Source: Methylococcales symbiont of Iophon sp. n. MRB-2018
GTDB taxonomy: Bacteria > Pseudomonadota > Gammaproteobacteria > Methylococcales > Methylomonadaceae
DNA length: 52,112 bases
Direction: 5' to 3'
Assembly: GCA_003666325.1 (NCBI GenBank)
Contig: QPIL01000113.1
Span: forward strand, 1 to 52,112
Position 1 is the first letter of the stretch. Each line of letters begins with the position of its first letter. The translations under genes were made by a program, and so were the position numbers. Shown here in pieces: positions 36,049 to 44,184 of this stretch. The notes below the pieces were generated by a model that worked only from the letters and a program-made list of their open reading frames with translations, did not search any database and had not been told where the DNA came from.

Positions 36049-37419
36049 ATGACATTAGCAACACAACAAAAATACCCTCTACCTTATTTTGAAGATAGCT
36101 CTGAGCTATTTGCACCTATTGCAGATAAACCCTGGGCAGTTTTTCTGGATAGTGGTTTTCCTGAAAGTGGTTATGGTCGTTACGACATTATAGCCAGCGA
36201 CCCTGATGTAACTTTAGTAACAACGGGACATACCACGCAGATTTCAAAGCAAGGTCAAATCAGCTATTCAGAAGAGGACCCTTTTCTGCTAGTCAAACAG
36301 CATTTGAATGTGGGCATACCAAGCATTGATGGCATTCCGTTTAATGGGGGTTCTATTGGCTATTTCTCCTATGACTTAGCACGTCGTTTAGAAAAGTTGC
36401 CAGAGATTTCCAAAGATGAAGAAAATTTACCAGAAATGGTAATTGGCATCTATTCGTGGGCTGTTATTATTGATCATCAACAGCAAGAAAGTTGGTTAAT
36501 TGCAAATAAAGAAGAAAACCATGAATATTTAATTGAGCAATTTAGTTCAATAACGACAAAGGATAATAAAGACCCCTTTTTAGTGCTAGAACAACCAAAA
36601 TCCAATATGGATAAGAAAAGCTATCAAGCAGCGTTTAAAAAAATCAAAGCATATTTGCTAGAAGGAGATAGCTATCAGGTCAATTTATCTCAACGCTTTT
36701 GTAGTCCTTGTTCGGGTAATCCTTGGCAAGCTTATCAGGCATTAAGAAAAATTAATTCAGCTCCTTTTAGTGCCTATTTGAATTTACCGCATCTACAGAT
36801 ATTAAGTTCATCACCTGAGCGATTTTTAAAAGTGACAAATGGAGACGTTGAAACAAAACCGATTAAGGGGACTCGCCCCAGATTAAATAAGCAAGTAGCA
36901 GATCAGCAGCAAATTAGCGCTTTATCCAGTAGTAAAAAAGATCGTGCAGAAAACTTAATGATTGTTGATTTGCTAAGAAGTGATATTAGTAAAAACTGTA
37001 AAGAAGGCTCGGTTAAGGTTCCTAAATTGTTTGAAGTGGAAAGTTTTGCTACCGTTCATCATTTAGTCAGTACCGTAAGAGGCGTATTAGCCGAAGGTCA
37101 ACATGCTTTAGATTTACTAAGAAACTGTTTTCCTGGTGGCTCAATTACCGGAGCGCCTAAAATTCGCTCTATGGAAATTATAGAAGAACTAGAACCTAAC
37201 CACCGGGGCATTTATTGTGGTTCTATTGCATATATCGGTTTTGATGGCAATATGGACAGTAGTATTGCTATTCGTACCTTAGTGCATTCAAAAAATACTA
37301 TTCGTTTCTGGGCGGGTGGAGGTATTGTTAATGATTCTGTGATGGAAGAGGAGTATCAGGAAAGTTTTGATAAAGCAGCGGCCTTACTACAGCTCTTAGA
37401 ACAATTCAGAGTAAAGTGA
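36049..37419 (+). CDS. pabB: Aminodeoxychorismate synthase component I
   Basis: Converts chorismate plus ammonia to 4-amino-4-deoxychorismate on the way to p-aminobenzoate. The 456 residues carry the chorismate-enzyme motifs PIKGTRPR, KDRAENLMIVDLLRSDISK, FPGGSITGAPKIRSME and IRFWAGGGIVNDS. Both folate and tetrahydromethanopterin need p-aminobenzoate-type precursors. Its overlap with the kinase gene (stop TGA within GTGA) ties it to the cofactor cluster. pabA and pabC are not in the window. Confidence 0.95.
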   Translation: MTLATQQKYPLPYFEDSSELFAPIADKPWAVFLDSGFPESGYGRYDIIASDPDVTLVTTGHTTQISKQGQISYSEEDPFLLVKQHLNVGIPSIDGIPFNGGSIGYFSYDLARRLEKLPEISKDEENLPEMVIGIYSWAVIIDHQQQESWLIANKEENHEYLIEQFSSITTKDNKDPFLVLEQPKSNMDKKSYQAAFKKIKAYLLEGDSYQVNLSQRFCSPCSGNPWQAYQALRKINSAPFSAYLNLPHLQILSSSPERFLKVTNGDVETKPIKGTRPRLNKQVADQQQISALSSSKKDRAENLMIVDLLRSDISKNCKEGSVKVPKLFEVESFATVHHLVSTVRGVLAEGQHALDLLRNCFPGGSITGAPKIRSMEIIEELEPNHRGIYCGSIAYIGFDGNMDSSIAIRTLVHSKNTIRFWAGGGIVNDSVMEEEYQESFDKAAALLQLLEQFRVK

Positions 37420-37985
37420 AAGTTATTAAACTAGGGGGTAGTTTAATGAGTGATAGGGCTACACTTAAAAATTGTTTAGACAGCATAGAACAAAACAGCC
37501 AAGATAAAATAGTCATTGTACCTGGCGGTGGTGTGTTTGCAGACCAAGTACGAGAAGTTCAAAAACAATGGCAGTTTGATGAACAAACTGCGCATGAAAT
37601 GGCAATTTTAGCCATGCAACAAATGGCTTTACTATTTAAAAGCATCAAAACCACATTTCAAACAGCTAAAAATATCACAGCTATTCAGCAAGCATGGTTA
37701 AAGTATTCAGTCGTCATTTGGTCTCCCGATATAAAATACTTAAACCAATTTTCGATTAAAGCCAATTGGGCTGTTAGCTCAGATAGCCTGGCGGCATGGT
37801 TAGCCAAGCAATTAAAAGCAGAGGAATTGATTTTAGTGAAATCAGCAAATATTCCCTTGTTAATGGATATTCAAACACAGCAACAACAAGGAATACTTGA
37901 TCTGGCATTTGCTGAGTTTGTTAAAGATGTGAGTTTTAAGGTAACTGTAATTAACAAGCATTGCTTGAGTGAAGTGATTAGCTAA
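37416..37985 (+). CDS. Amino acid kinase family protein, MfnE-like
   Basis: A small 189-residue kinase-fold protein beginning MKVIKLGGSLM at GTG 37416, with VIVPGGGVFADQV (about residues 33-45) and AEELILVKSANIP near the C-terminus. It overlaps pabB by 4 bp. In archaea the related MfnE phosphorylates the furan phosphate intermediate of methanofuran. This bacterial homologue in a cofactor cluster probably acts in methylofuran synthesis. The assignment is from family resemblance and position. Confidence 0.82.
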   Translation: MKVIKLGGSLMSDRATLKNCLDSIEQNSQDKIVIVPGGGVFADQVREVQKQWQFDEQTAHEMAILAMQQMALLFKSIKTTFQTAKNITAIQQAWLKYSVVIWSPDIKYLNQFSIKANWAVSSDSLAAWLAKQLKAEELILVKSANIPLLMDIQTQQQQGILDLAFAEFVKDVSFKVTVINKHCLSEVIS

Positions 37986-38207
37986 CGTGCAAAATTACGT
38001 TTTTTTCCTAAACCAGAATCCTATCGCTTGAAAAATTTATTTAACGATCTTTGGGATATACCCAATAAAAAGGTGGCGACTACATTTATTGAGCCGTGGT
38101 GTCAAAAAGTTGAACAAAGCAAGATGCAAGCGTTTATGGCATTTGTAAAAACCGTAAAATCATATCTGTCAGGCATTGTGAACTTTGTTGAAAACAGATA
38201 TTACTAA
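37986..38207 (+). pseudogene. Transposase C-terminal remnant, ISL3-like
   Basis: Directly after the kinase stop, an open frame without a start encodes KLRFFPKPESYRLKNLFNDL, then WCQKVEQSKMQAFMAFVKT, and ends NRYY at TAA 38205-38207. The spacing of the WC..VE..K...F.KTV..Y..GI segment resembles ISL3-family transposases. The N-terminal catalytic part and the final conserved block are missing, so it is an inactive fragment. Confidence 0.55.
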
Positions 38208-38350
38208 TGTTACACGGTCTCTATTTATAAAGAGTATTAAGTTGACTATTTGAATTGCATTGTCTAAAATCTGCAAAGCATTTAACACTGTTGGTTAAGA
38301 ATTATTTCCCAATTAAACAGGGCACAATAATCATTCGACAAGCTTCTAAC

Positions 38351-38380
38351 TTGTTTTAAGAATCAACTTAAAATTATAAT
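38351..38380 (+). promoter_or_regulatory. Putative sigma-70 promoter of the 66-aa gene
   Basis: TTGTTT (38351-38356), an 18-bp spacer and TATAAT (38375-38380). Transcription would start near 38387, leaving a leader of about 45 nt with a strong ribosome site. Confidence 0.55.
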
Positions 38381-38433
38381 ATTTTTTTAAACAGCCCATA
38401 AATGAGATTTTTGCATTAGCTTCGGAGGCAAAC

Positions 38434-38634
38434 ATGGTTATACAAGCTGCACGTGAATCTGTAATTTCAGATTTTAATAAAAAAAAAGCGAGTAACTTGG
38501 AAGGCATTAAGTTTTTTACAGGAGATATTGCAAACGTTACAGAAGAACATTTTTATGAGCAAGCTGATAAATTAAATCGAGCTATCATAGGCGGTAAAGC
38601 GAAGAGTCTTTGTTTTGGTGATTCTATGTTGTAA
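38434..38634 (+). CDS. Unrecognised small protein (66 aa) with strong expression signals
   Basis: Small soluble protein starting MVIQAARESVISDFNKKKAS and ending GKAKSLCFGDSML, with a single cysteine five residues before GDSML-end. A consensus Shine-Dalgarno CGGAGG lies 5 bp before the ATG. A TATAAT promoter stands upstream and a Rho-independent terminator 30 bp downstream, so this is a compact monocistronic unit likely to be well expressed. It lies between an ISL3-like remnant and a broken gene, next to the cofactor cluster. I recognise no family; a modified-peptide precursor or a small regulator are both speculative. Confidence 0.75.
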   Translation: MVIQAARESVISDFNKKKASNLEGIKFFTGDIANVTEEHFYEQADKLNRAIIGGKAKSLCFGDSML

Positions 38635-38665
38635 AAATAGCTCTTAATTTTCTGATTTCAGTGAT

Positions 38666-38695
38666 AGCCTCGTTAGTATTTTCGAGGCTTTTTTT
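38666..38695 (+). terminator. Rho-independent terminator
   Basis: Stem AGCCTCG (38666-38672) with CGAGGCT (38683-38689), a 10-nt loop and a T run. The stem is identical to that of the cold-shock gene terminator near 44020. Confidence 0.85.
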
Positions 38696-38709
38696 ATTTT
38701 TAGAGGCTT

Positions 38710-39080
38710 AAGTTTGGATTTAACAAAAATAATTTTAAAAGGTATCAAGTTAGAAAGGCTTACATTGATTTAGGTGGAAAAAATTCAAACATACCAGTAC
38801 CTATAGACGATTTAACTACTGTAATCTCTAACATTACAGCCATGAAAATAACAGTATATGAAGTTGACTGGGATGGTGACAACACTATTAAGGGGCAACT
38901 CAACAGATATTAAGTATAATGAGGATGTTTTTATATCCAGTCGGCCTAAAATCACATTATGTGAACAAATATTTGTTGCAACAAAAGAAATGTCACACTT
39001 AGTGATTAATTCTCCACACAGCTATACGAAGGATATTGAAAAACTTGTTCGAGAAATTATTTATCCAAACCCTATTTTCC
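38710..39080 (+). pseudogene. Frameshifted gene remnant, possibly IrrE-N-terminal-like
   Basis: One frame without a start reads FKRYQVRKAYIDLGGKN, then PVPIDDLTTVISNITAMKIT and VYEVDWDGDNTIKGQLNRY before a stop near 38913. A second frame continues YNEDVFISSRPKITL, then CEQIFVATKEMSHLVIN. Together they resemble one protein of about 120 residues split by a frameshift. The ATKEMSHL segment is reminiscent of IrrE/ImmA-like domains with the metal motif degraded. Family assignment is tentative. Confidence 0.45.
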
Positions 39081-39143
39081 TTTTTATACGTTCATGCGTT
39101 ATGCTGAGATCTCTTAATATCAATTGTTTTTTGTAACACAACG

Positions 39144-39770
39144 ATGGCTCAATATTTTCAAATTCATCCTTCTAATCCTCAAAAACGATTAATTCATCAA
39201 GCAGTAGAAATTTTAAATAAAAGAGGCTTGATTACCATACCTACGGATTCATCTTATGCCATTGCCTGCCATCTTGGTGATAAGCGAACACTGGATGCTA
39301 TCAGACGCATACGACAACTGAGTAATCAGCATAACTTTACCTTGATTTGTAAAGACCTGACTCAAGTGTCCAACTTTACCAAGATAAATAATGAGGCTTA
39401 TCGGCTGATTAAAAGCTTAACCCCTGGTGCATTTACTTTTTTATTGGATGCAACCAAAGAAGTGCCGAGACGATTACAACATCCAAAGAAAAAAACGGTT
39501 GGTATTAGAATACCGGATAATATTGTGATCCAAATGATCGTAGAAGAATTAGCCGAACCTTTGTTTAGTTCAACCCTGATTTTGCCGGGTCAAACAGAAG
39601 CAGAAACTGACCCCGAAGAGATAAGAGATAAGCTTGAACATGAATTGGATTTAATTATAGACTGTGGCATCATTGAATCACAGGAAACAACAGTGGTCGA
39701 TTGTTGTTCTAATAATAAAATTGAAATAATTAGACAGGGTATAGGTATTGCCCCCATGCTTGATAAATAA
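39144..39770 (+). CDS. Sua5/YciO/YrdC/YwlC family protein (YciO type)
   Basis: A 208-residue YrdC-fold protein: RGLITIPTDSSYAIAC near the N-terminus, TLICKDLTQVSNFTKINNEA, then LTPGAFTFLLDAT and KTVGIRIPDN. The family includes L-threonylcarbamoyladenylate synthase, the t6A step before TsaE/B/D. The KRxxKK-type nucleotide site is diverged, and the length and neighbours (scpA-scpB-rluB) fit YciO rather than TsaC. The M50 protease gene begins 2 bp after its stop. Confidence 0.9.
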   Translation: MAQYFQIHPSNPQKRLIHQAVEILNKRGLITIPTDSSYAIACHLGDKRTLDAIRRIRQLSNQHNFTLICKDLTQVSNFTKINNEAYRLIKSLTPGAFTFLLDATKEVPRRLQHPKKKTVGIRIPDNIVIQMIVEELAEPLFSSTLILPGQTEAETDPEEIRDKLEHELDLIIDCGIIESQETTVVDCCSNNKIEIIRQGIGIAPMLDK

Positions 39771-39772
39771 AG

Positions 39773-40423
39773 ATGAATGAATTATCACTAATACAACGTA
39801 TTGTCGTCTGGATATTACCTGTTGTTTTTGCTATTACAGTACATGAGGTAGCGCACGGCTGGGTAGCTAAAAAATATGGCGATAATACTGCCTCAATGTT
39901 GGGTCGTTTAACCTTAAACCCTATCAAACACATAGATTTATTTGGCACTATTATTATTCCAGGTTTGCTTTTAATATCGGGTACAGGTTTCATTTTTGGT
40001 TGGGCGAAGCCTGTACCTGTAGATGCAAGATATTTTAAAAATCCAAAAAAGGCAATGGCTATTGTTGCTGTGGCAGGGCCTGTTGCAAATTTATTAATGG
40101 CTATAGCTTGGGCGATAGTTGCTCGTATTGGCGTTAATATAGAAGTAGAAATGCTTTCTTTACCACTTATTTACACGGGAATTGCTGGCATTTCAATTAA
40201 TCTGGTGTTAGCACTAATTAATTTAATACCTATTCCACCTTTAGATGGTAGTCGGATTTTGACCTGTTTTTTACCAAATAAATGGGTATGGCGATATAAT
40301 CAACTTGAGCGTTTTGGCTTGATACTTATGTTGATATTACTCTGGTCTGGTGGTTTAAGTTATATATTAGCTTATCCCTTGTATTACGCTCAAAAAGCTT
40401 TTTTTAGCCTAGCAGGTTTATAA
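39773..40423 (+). CDS. Site-2 protease family (M50) membrane protein
   Basis: A 216-residue membrane metalloprotease with about five or six helices. The zinc motif is HEVAHGW, and the third-ligand region is LIPIPPLDGSRIL, the NPxxDG-type motif of S2P enzymes. No PDZ domain is present, so it belongs to the short group often encoded beside scpA. Its substrate is unknown. It sits between the YciO-type gene (2 bp) and scpA (4 bp) and is presumably co-transcribed. Confidence 0.92.
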   Translation: MNELSLIQRIVVWILPVVFAITVHEVAHGWVAKKYGDNTASMLGRLTLNPIKHIDLFGTIIIPGLLLISGTGFIFGWAKPVPVDARYFKNPKKAMAIVAVAGPVANLLMAIAWAIVARIGVNIEVEMLSLPLIYTGIAGISINLVLALINLIPIPPLDGSRILTCFLPNKWVWRYNQLERFGLILMLILLWSGGLSYILAYPLYYAQKAFFSLAGL

Positions 40424-40427
40424 TTGG

Positions 40428-41246
40428 GTGATAGAATCTGAACTGGAAATGGCAATAGATAATGTTGTCGAACAACCTATAGCACGGGTAAAGGGAGACC
40501 TTTTATTAAAGCTGCCGGAAGATTTATATATTCCTCCCGATGCCTTGGAAGTGTTTTTAGATACATTTGAAGGGCCATTGGACTTGTTACTGTATCTGAT
40601 AAGAAGGCAAAATTTTGATATTCTGAATATTCCAATTGCCCACATCACCACGCAATATATTAGTTATATTGAAATGATGGATAAATTGCACTTGGAGTTG
40701 GCAGCAGAATATTTGTTGATGGCTGCATTATTAGCCGAAATCAAATCAAGAATGTTGTTGCCTAGGCGGTCTGATCCAGAAGATGAATACGATGATCCGC
40801 GTGTTTATCTTATTAAAAAATTACAGGAATATGAGTGTATAAAAAAAGCAGCGGAAGAAATTGAATTATTGCCCAGGTATCAACGAGATATTTTTGATAC
40901 CATTATTGATATTTCAGACATTGAAGTAACAAAGCGGCATCCAGAGGTTGATTTACAAGAGCTACTTTTTGCATTTCAGGATGTACTTAAACGTGTTGAA
41001 CAACTTAGTCACCATCATATAACCAAGGAGCCTCTCTCAGTCCGTGAACGAATGGCAGCCATTTTGGAAAAACTTAGCAGAGCAGATAGTCTTGCTTTCT
41101 CAACGCTATTTACTCGATCAGAAGGAAAGGGGGGCGTGGTTGTCTCGTTTCTTGCAATTCTCGAACTCAACAAGGAAGGACTTCTCGAAATTATCCAACT
41201 CAAAGCTCTCGCAGAGCTACGAATTAGAGCAAAAAAAACAGCTTGA
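40428..41246 (+). CDS. scpA: Segregation and condensation protein A
   Basis: Kleisin subunit that bridges the SMC heads and binds ScpB. The 272-residue frame starts at GTG 40428; ATG 40449 is an alternative. Typical features are FEGPLDLLLYLIRRQNFDI, IPIAHITTQYISYIE and LLMAALLAEIKSRMLLP. The C-terminal winged helix has FLAILELNKEGLLEIIQ. The gene ends just after an A8 run at 41231-41238, where the scpB frame lies one base away. Confidence 0.95.
   Translation: MIESELEMAIDNVVEQPIARVKGDLLLKLPEDLYIPPDALEVFLDTFEGPLDLLLYLIRRQNFDILNIPIAHITTQYISYIEMMDKLHLELAAEYLLMAALLAEIKSRMLLPRRSDPEDEYDDPRVYLIKKLQEYECIKKAAEEIELLPRYQRDIFDTIIDISDIEVTKRHPEVDLQELLFAFQDVLKRVEQLSHHHITKEPLSVRERMAAILEKLSRADSLAFSTLFTRSEGKGGVVVSFLAILELNKEGLLEIIQLKALAELRIRAKKTA
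41231..41238 (+). other. A8 tract at the scpA/scpB frame junction
   Basis: Eight consecutive A lie in the last codons of scpA (GCA AAA AAA ACA GCT TGA). Removing one A, in RNA or by a +1 slip, would read GCA AAA AAA CAG CTT GAA and continue directly into the open scpB frame, producing an ScpA-ScpB fusion. No ATG exists in that frame until 41533. Confidence 0.55.
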
Positions 41247-41364
41247 ACAGCCAGTAGAAAAACAGATTGTCTGCACTATTGATAAAGAAAAAGACACACA
41301 ACAGGCAGAAGAAAGAAAAAAAAGAATCGCTACACAGAGAGAAAAAATCAAGAAAGAGCTGAAA

Positions 41365-42243
41365 GTGGAAATAACAGCTCAACTAAAAGCAGAATTGGCA
41401 GTAAAAATAGAAGCCGAAGTTCAATATAGATTAGAACAGGAATACCAGCAGAAATTGGCACAAGCTATCGCTAATTCAGTACAACCCAAGCAGGAATTAA
41501 CAAAACCGCCTAAAAAAACTATAAATATTAATATGGGGACTAAACAAATTGTTGAGGCTATTTTGTTTGCGGCTGAAAAACCAATGACAGTTAAACAACT
41601 GCAAAAAATATATCCTGAAATTGAAAGACCAGAGCTTACAGTGATTCAAAATGCGATTGATTCCATCATTGAGGATTATGCAGCTAGACCGATTGCTCTA
41701 AAACACTTATCGAGTGGTTATAGATTTCAAGTGAAAGAAAGATATTCATACTGGGTATCACGTATTTTTGAAGATAAACCCCCTAAATATTCACGGGCAT
41801 TATTAGAAACAGTCGCTATTGTTGCCTATAGACAACCAGTAACACGCGGAGACATAGAAGATATTCGTGGTGTTAGTGTCAGTTCTAATATTATCAGGAC
41901 ATTGCTGGATAGAGAATGGATTCGTGTAATAGCGTATAAAGAAGTACCTGGTCGACCTGCTTTATATGGATCGACTAAACAATTTTTAGATTATTTTAAT
42001 TTGTCCTCTTTAGACCAATTACCTACTTTAGAAGAAATAAAAGAATGTGACTTCGGTGCTAAAGATCTTGAATCAAACAATAATGAATTAACGCATCCGC
42101 AGAATGAAAATGCTCAGGATGCAAAGCTTGAGGCAATAGCCGAAAAAGAACAGCGAGTAGAAGAAAAAAGCAAACAAAAATCAGAAAAAAAAGAATGTGA
42201 AGAACAAGAAATCATCGAACAGGTCTTGGAAAACAGACAATAA
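41365..42243 (+). CDS. scpB: Segregation and condensation protein B with N-terminal coiled-coil extension
   Basis: Winged-helix partner of ScpA in the SMC complex. The conserved part starts at ATG 41533: MGTKQIVEAILFAAEKPM, ETVAIVAYRQPVTRGDIED and GRPALYGSTKQFLDYF. ATG 41533 has no ribosome site. The same frame is open upstream through a Lys/Glu-rich helix (for example KKELKVEITAQLKAELAVK) back to the scpA end. I place the start at GTG 41365, behind AAAGAG; a slippage fusion from scpA is another possibility. The C-terminus is an acidic tail overlapping rluB by 47 bp. Confidence 0.8.
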   Translation: MEITAQLKAELAVKIEAEVQYRLEQEYQQKLAQAIANSVQPKQELTKPPKKTININMGTKQIVEAILFAAEKPMTVKQLQKIYPEIERPELTVIQNAIDSIIEDYAARPIALKHLSSGYRFQVKERYSYWVSRIFEDKPPKYSRALLETVAIVAYRQPVTRGDIEDIRGVSVSSNIIRTLLDREWIRVIAYKEVPGRPALYGSTKQFLDYFNLSSLDQLPTLEEIKECDFGAKDLESNNNELTHPQNENAQDAKLEAIAEKEQRVEEKSKQKSEKKECEEQEIIEQVLENRQ

Positions 42244-43051
42244 ACCCCAAAAATCGACAGTTGACAAGGTATCAAGCAAGCCCGAACGTATTCAAAAAGT
42301 GCTGGCGCGTGGTGGACTAGCTTCCAGAAGAGAAATTGAACGCTGGATAGATGAAGGGCGGTTAAATGTTAATGGGGTAAAAGTAACGCCAGGCTTACAT
42401 CTTCAGGCAGGTGACCAGGTTCAGCTAAATGGCAGGCCGATTAAATGGGAAAAGTATAGCGAACAAGCAACCAGAGTCATTGTTTATAACAAACCAACAG
42501 GGGAAGTCGTCACCCGGCGAGACCCACGAGGTCGCCCAGTAGTGTTTAGTCGCTTACCCAAGCTTGATATTGGTCGCTGGATTTCAGTAGGTCGTCTGGA
42601 CATTAATACTTCTGGTTTGTTACTACTGACCAATAATGGAGAGTTAGCTAATCGGCTGATGCACCCTTCAACAGAGGTCGATAGAGAATATGCGGTGCGC
42701 ATTTTGGGCGCAGTCCCTGATGAAATGATTGCACAATTGAAAGCGGGTGTGGAATTAGAAGATGGCAAGGCACATTTTAATGACCTTCGATTTTTTTCTG
42801 GTGAAGGTGCTAATAAATGGTTTCATGTAGTCGTTAAAGAAGGTAGAAATCGTTTAGTCAGACGCTTATGGGAATCGCAAGGCGTTACCGTTAGTCGTTT
42901 AATGAGAGTACGCTATGGCCCTGCTGTTTTACCAAGAAATGTACGGGCACAGGATCATTATGAATTGAACAATAAAGAATTATCTATCTTGAAAGAGTTT
43001 GTTGGTTTAGCAACAGAGAAACATTTAAAACCAGCACCAAAACAACGATAA
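42197..43051 (+). CDS. rluB: 23S rRNA pseudouridine(2605) synthase
   Basis: RsuA/RluB-family pseudouridine synthase modifying 23S rRNA. The 284 residues have an N-terminal S4 domain (ERIQKVLARGGLASRREIER onward, about 29-90). The catalytic motif is GRLDINTSGLLLLTN with the active Asp, and EGRNRLVRRLWESQG lies further on. The basic N-terminus overlaps the 3' end of scpB. The scpA-scpB-rluB order is conserved in gammaproteobacteria. Confidence 0.95.
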   Translation: MKNKKSSNRSWKTDNKPQKSTVDKVSSKPERIQKVLARGGLASRREIERWIDEGRLNVNGVKVTPGLHLQAGDQVQLNGRPIKWEKYSEQATRVIVYNKPTGEVVTRRDPRGRPVVFSRLPKLDIGRWISVGRLDINTSGLLLLTNNGELANRLMHPSTEVDREYAVRILGAVPDEMIAQLKAGVELEDGKAHFNDLRFFSGEGANKWFHVVVKEGRNRLVRRLWESQGVTVSRLMRVRYGPAVLPRNVRAQDHYELNNKELSILKEFVGLATEKHLKPAPKQR

Positions 43052-43148
43052 AACAAATTAAAAGATACAATCCAGCTTGATTACATGGCGGGATAGAAAG
43101 AGCAAAGAATACAAGAATCAAGCTAGCTAACCCCTTGATTTACTAAAA

Positions 43149-43355
43149 TTAATGTGAGTGAAGTTGCTGGTCAATTTTTTCAGATAAATATATCTTTAAT
43201 AGCGATTGATATGAAATATCACGTTTATTTGCCAATACTTTCAGTTCTTCTATCACCATCTCAGGCAATCTGAGAGAAATTTTTTTTGTCGATGGCTTGA
43301 GGTTTGGCAACATCATCTTTTTTGATTGTGACCAGTCTATATATTTGTTGAACAT
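43149..43355 (-). pseudogene. Decayed CopG-type antitoxin (5' nonsense mutation)
   Basis: The open part (68 aa, MFNKYIDWSQSKK then LPNLKPSTKKISLRLPE) matches the ribbon-helix-helix region of CopG_antitoxin/BrnA-like proteins. The normal N-terminus is still readable upstream in the same frame: YKKEIPSFVTEDEER, then TAA at 43371-43373 where a Glu codon is expected, then FWSNT before ATG 43353. One G-to-T change therefore broke the gene. The frame stops being recognisable near 43418 at a repeat, and no toxin gene is adjacent. The remaining peptide might still be made. Confidence 0.65.
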
Positions 43356-43411
43356 GGTATTAGACCAAAATTATCTTTCTTCATCTTCTGTAACAAAACT
43401 TGGTATTTCTT

Positions 43412-43450
43412 TTTTATACCATATTCAAAAAATAATAGCACTATAAATAG
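43412..43450 (-). repeat. Degenerate GAATATGGTATAA repeat, copy 3
   Basis: Minus strand reads TATAGTGCTATTATTTTTTG then AATATGGTATAA, matching the inner end of the copies at 33622 and 50810 with changes. It stands exactly at the 5' limit of the decayed antitoxin gene. Confidence 0.5.
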
Positions 43451-43788
43451 ATAGCTAATGGGGGGGCAATATTGGGATTAAATACTAAATAAGTACCGTT
43501 TTTATAGAAGTTTATGCAGTAGAGAGCGGGGTTTTTTAGTTTAGTTATTTTTTGAATATTATATTAATCAGTTTTAAGCTTTTTTTATGAAATACAGAAA
43601 AAAACCACTTATTTTAAGTTTTTATAAAAAAAACGAGCATTTTCTCTGTAAGTAGGTTATAGTGCTTGTGCTTGCGTTGGCTACAAGCTGGTTTTCTAAG
43701 AACACCCTGTAATTGGCTTATCTCTGAATCCTTATCATGTCATCTGCACGCTTTAATTTTAATTTATACATTTTGAGGATTTCAAAAA
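43451..43788. promoter_or_regulatory. Long leader region of the cold-shock gene
   Basis: A 338-bp AT-rich stretch without an ORF before cspA-type gene 43789. The final bases give a GAGG ribosome site 10 bp before the ATG. Cold-shock genes commonly have long structured 5' leaders; I cannot place the transcription start from sequence alone. Confidence 0.4.
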
Positions 43789-43992
43789 ATGGCAACTGGT
43801 ACAGTAAAATGGTTTAACGAATCTAAAGGTTTTGGCTTTATCTCTCCAGAAGATGGTGGTGATGATGTTTTTGTTCATTTCAGAGCTATCGCTGGTGACG
43901 GCTTTAAAACTTTGGCTGAAGGTCAAACTGTAGTTTATGAAGTTGAAAAAGGACCTAAAGGTCTGCAAGCTGCTCAAGTTCAAGCTCAGTAA
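43789..43992 (+). CDS. Cold-shock domain protein, CspA family
   Basis: A 67-residue single cold-shock domain that binds single-stranded RNA and DNA: RNP1 KGFGFIS and RNP2 VFVHF are both intact, in [19 protein letters not shown] and [10 protein letters not shown]. The C-terminus [12 protein letters not shown] is usual. The paralogue cannot be told apart, so no symbol is given. A Rho-independent terminator follows. Confidence 0.96.
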   Translation: MATGTVKWFNESKGFGFISPEDGGDDVFVHFRAIAGDGFKTLAEGQTVVYEVEKGPKGLQAAQVQAQ

Positions 43993-44014
43993 ACAATAAA
44001 CAATTAGTTTATTT

Positions 44015-44049
44015 AAAAAAGCCTCGCTTTTTAGCGAGGCTTTTTTTTG
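44015..44049 (+). terminator. Rho-independent terminator of the cold-shock gene
   Basis: AAAAAAGCCTCGC, a TTTTTA loop, then GCGAGGC and at least eight T. It starts 23 bp after the stop codon and is symmetrical enough to work in both directions. Confidence 0.92.
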
Positions 44050-44079
44050 CTTTAAAGAAATGCAATCAGAAACAGGTGC

Positions 44080-44163
44080 TTAAACAAATCCATTTTTAGT
44101 AATGGCAATAACAAATATACCAATAAAGCTGGCTATGGCTGCTAAAAATTCCAGCCAAAGGTT
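44080..44163 (-). pseudogene. C-terminal remnant of a small membrane protein
   Basis: Minus-strand frame without a start: NLWLEFLAAIASFIGIFVIA then ITKNGFV and a stop at 44080-44082. It looks like the last transmembrane helix of a small membrane protein. Upstream it joins a TTTTTGAATAGGGTATAA sequence and core repeat copy F, so the rest appears to have been lost at the repeat boundary. Confidence 0.4.
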
Positions 44164-44184
44164 TATACCCTATTCAAAAATAAT

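Noticed and set aside
41044..41229. Extension of the scpB frame back to ATG 41044 inside scpA
   Set aside because: This part is a shadow of the conserved scpA C-terminal winged helix; only the part after the scpA end looks coding in the scpB frame.
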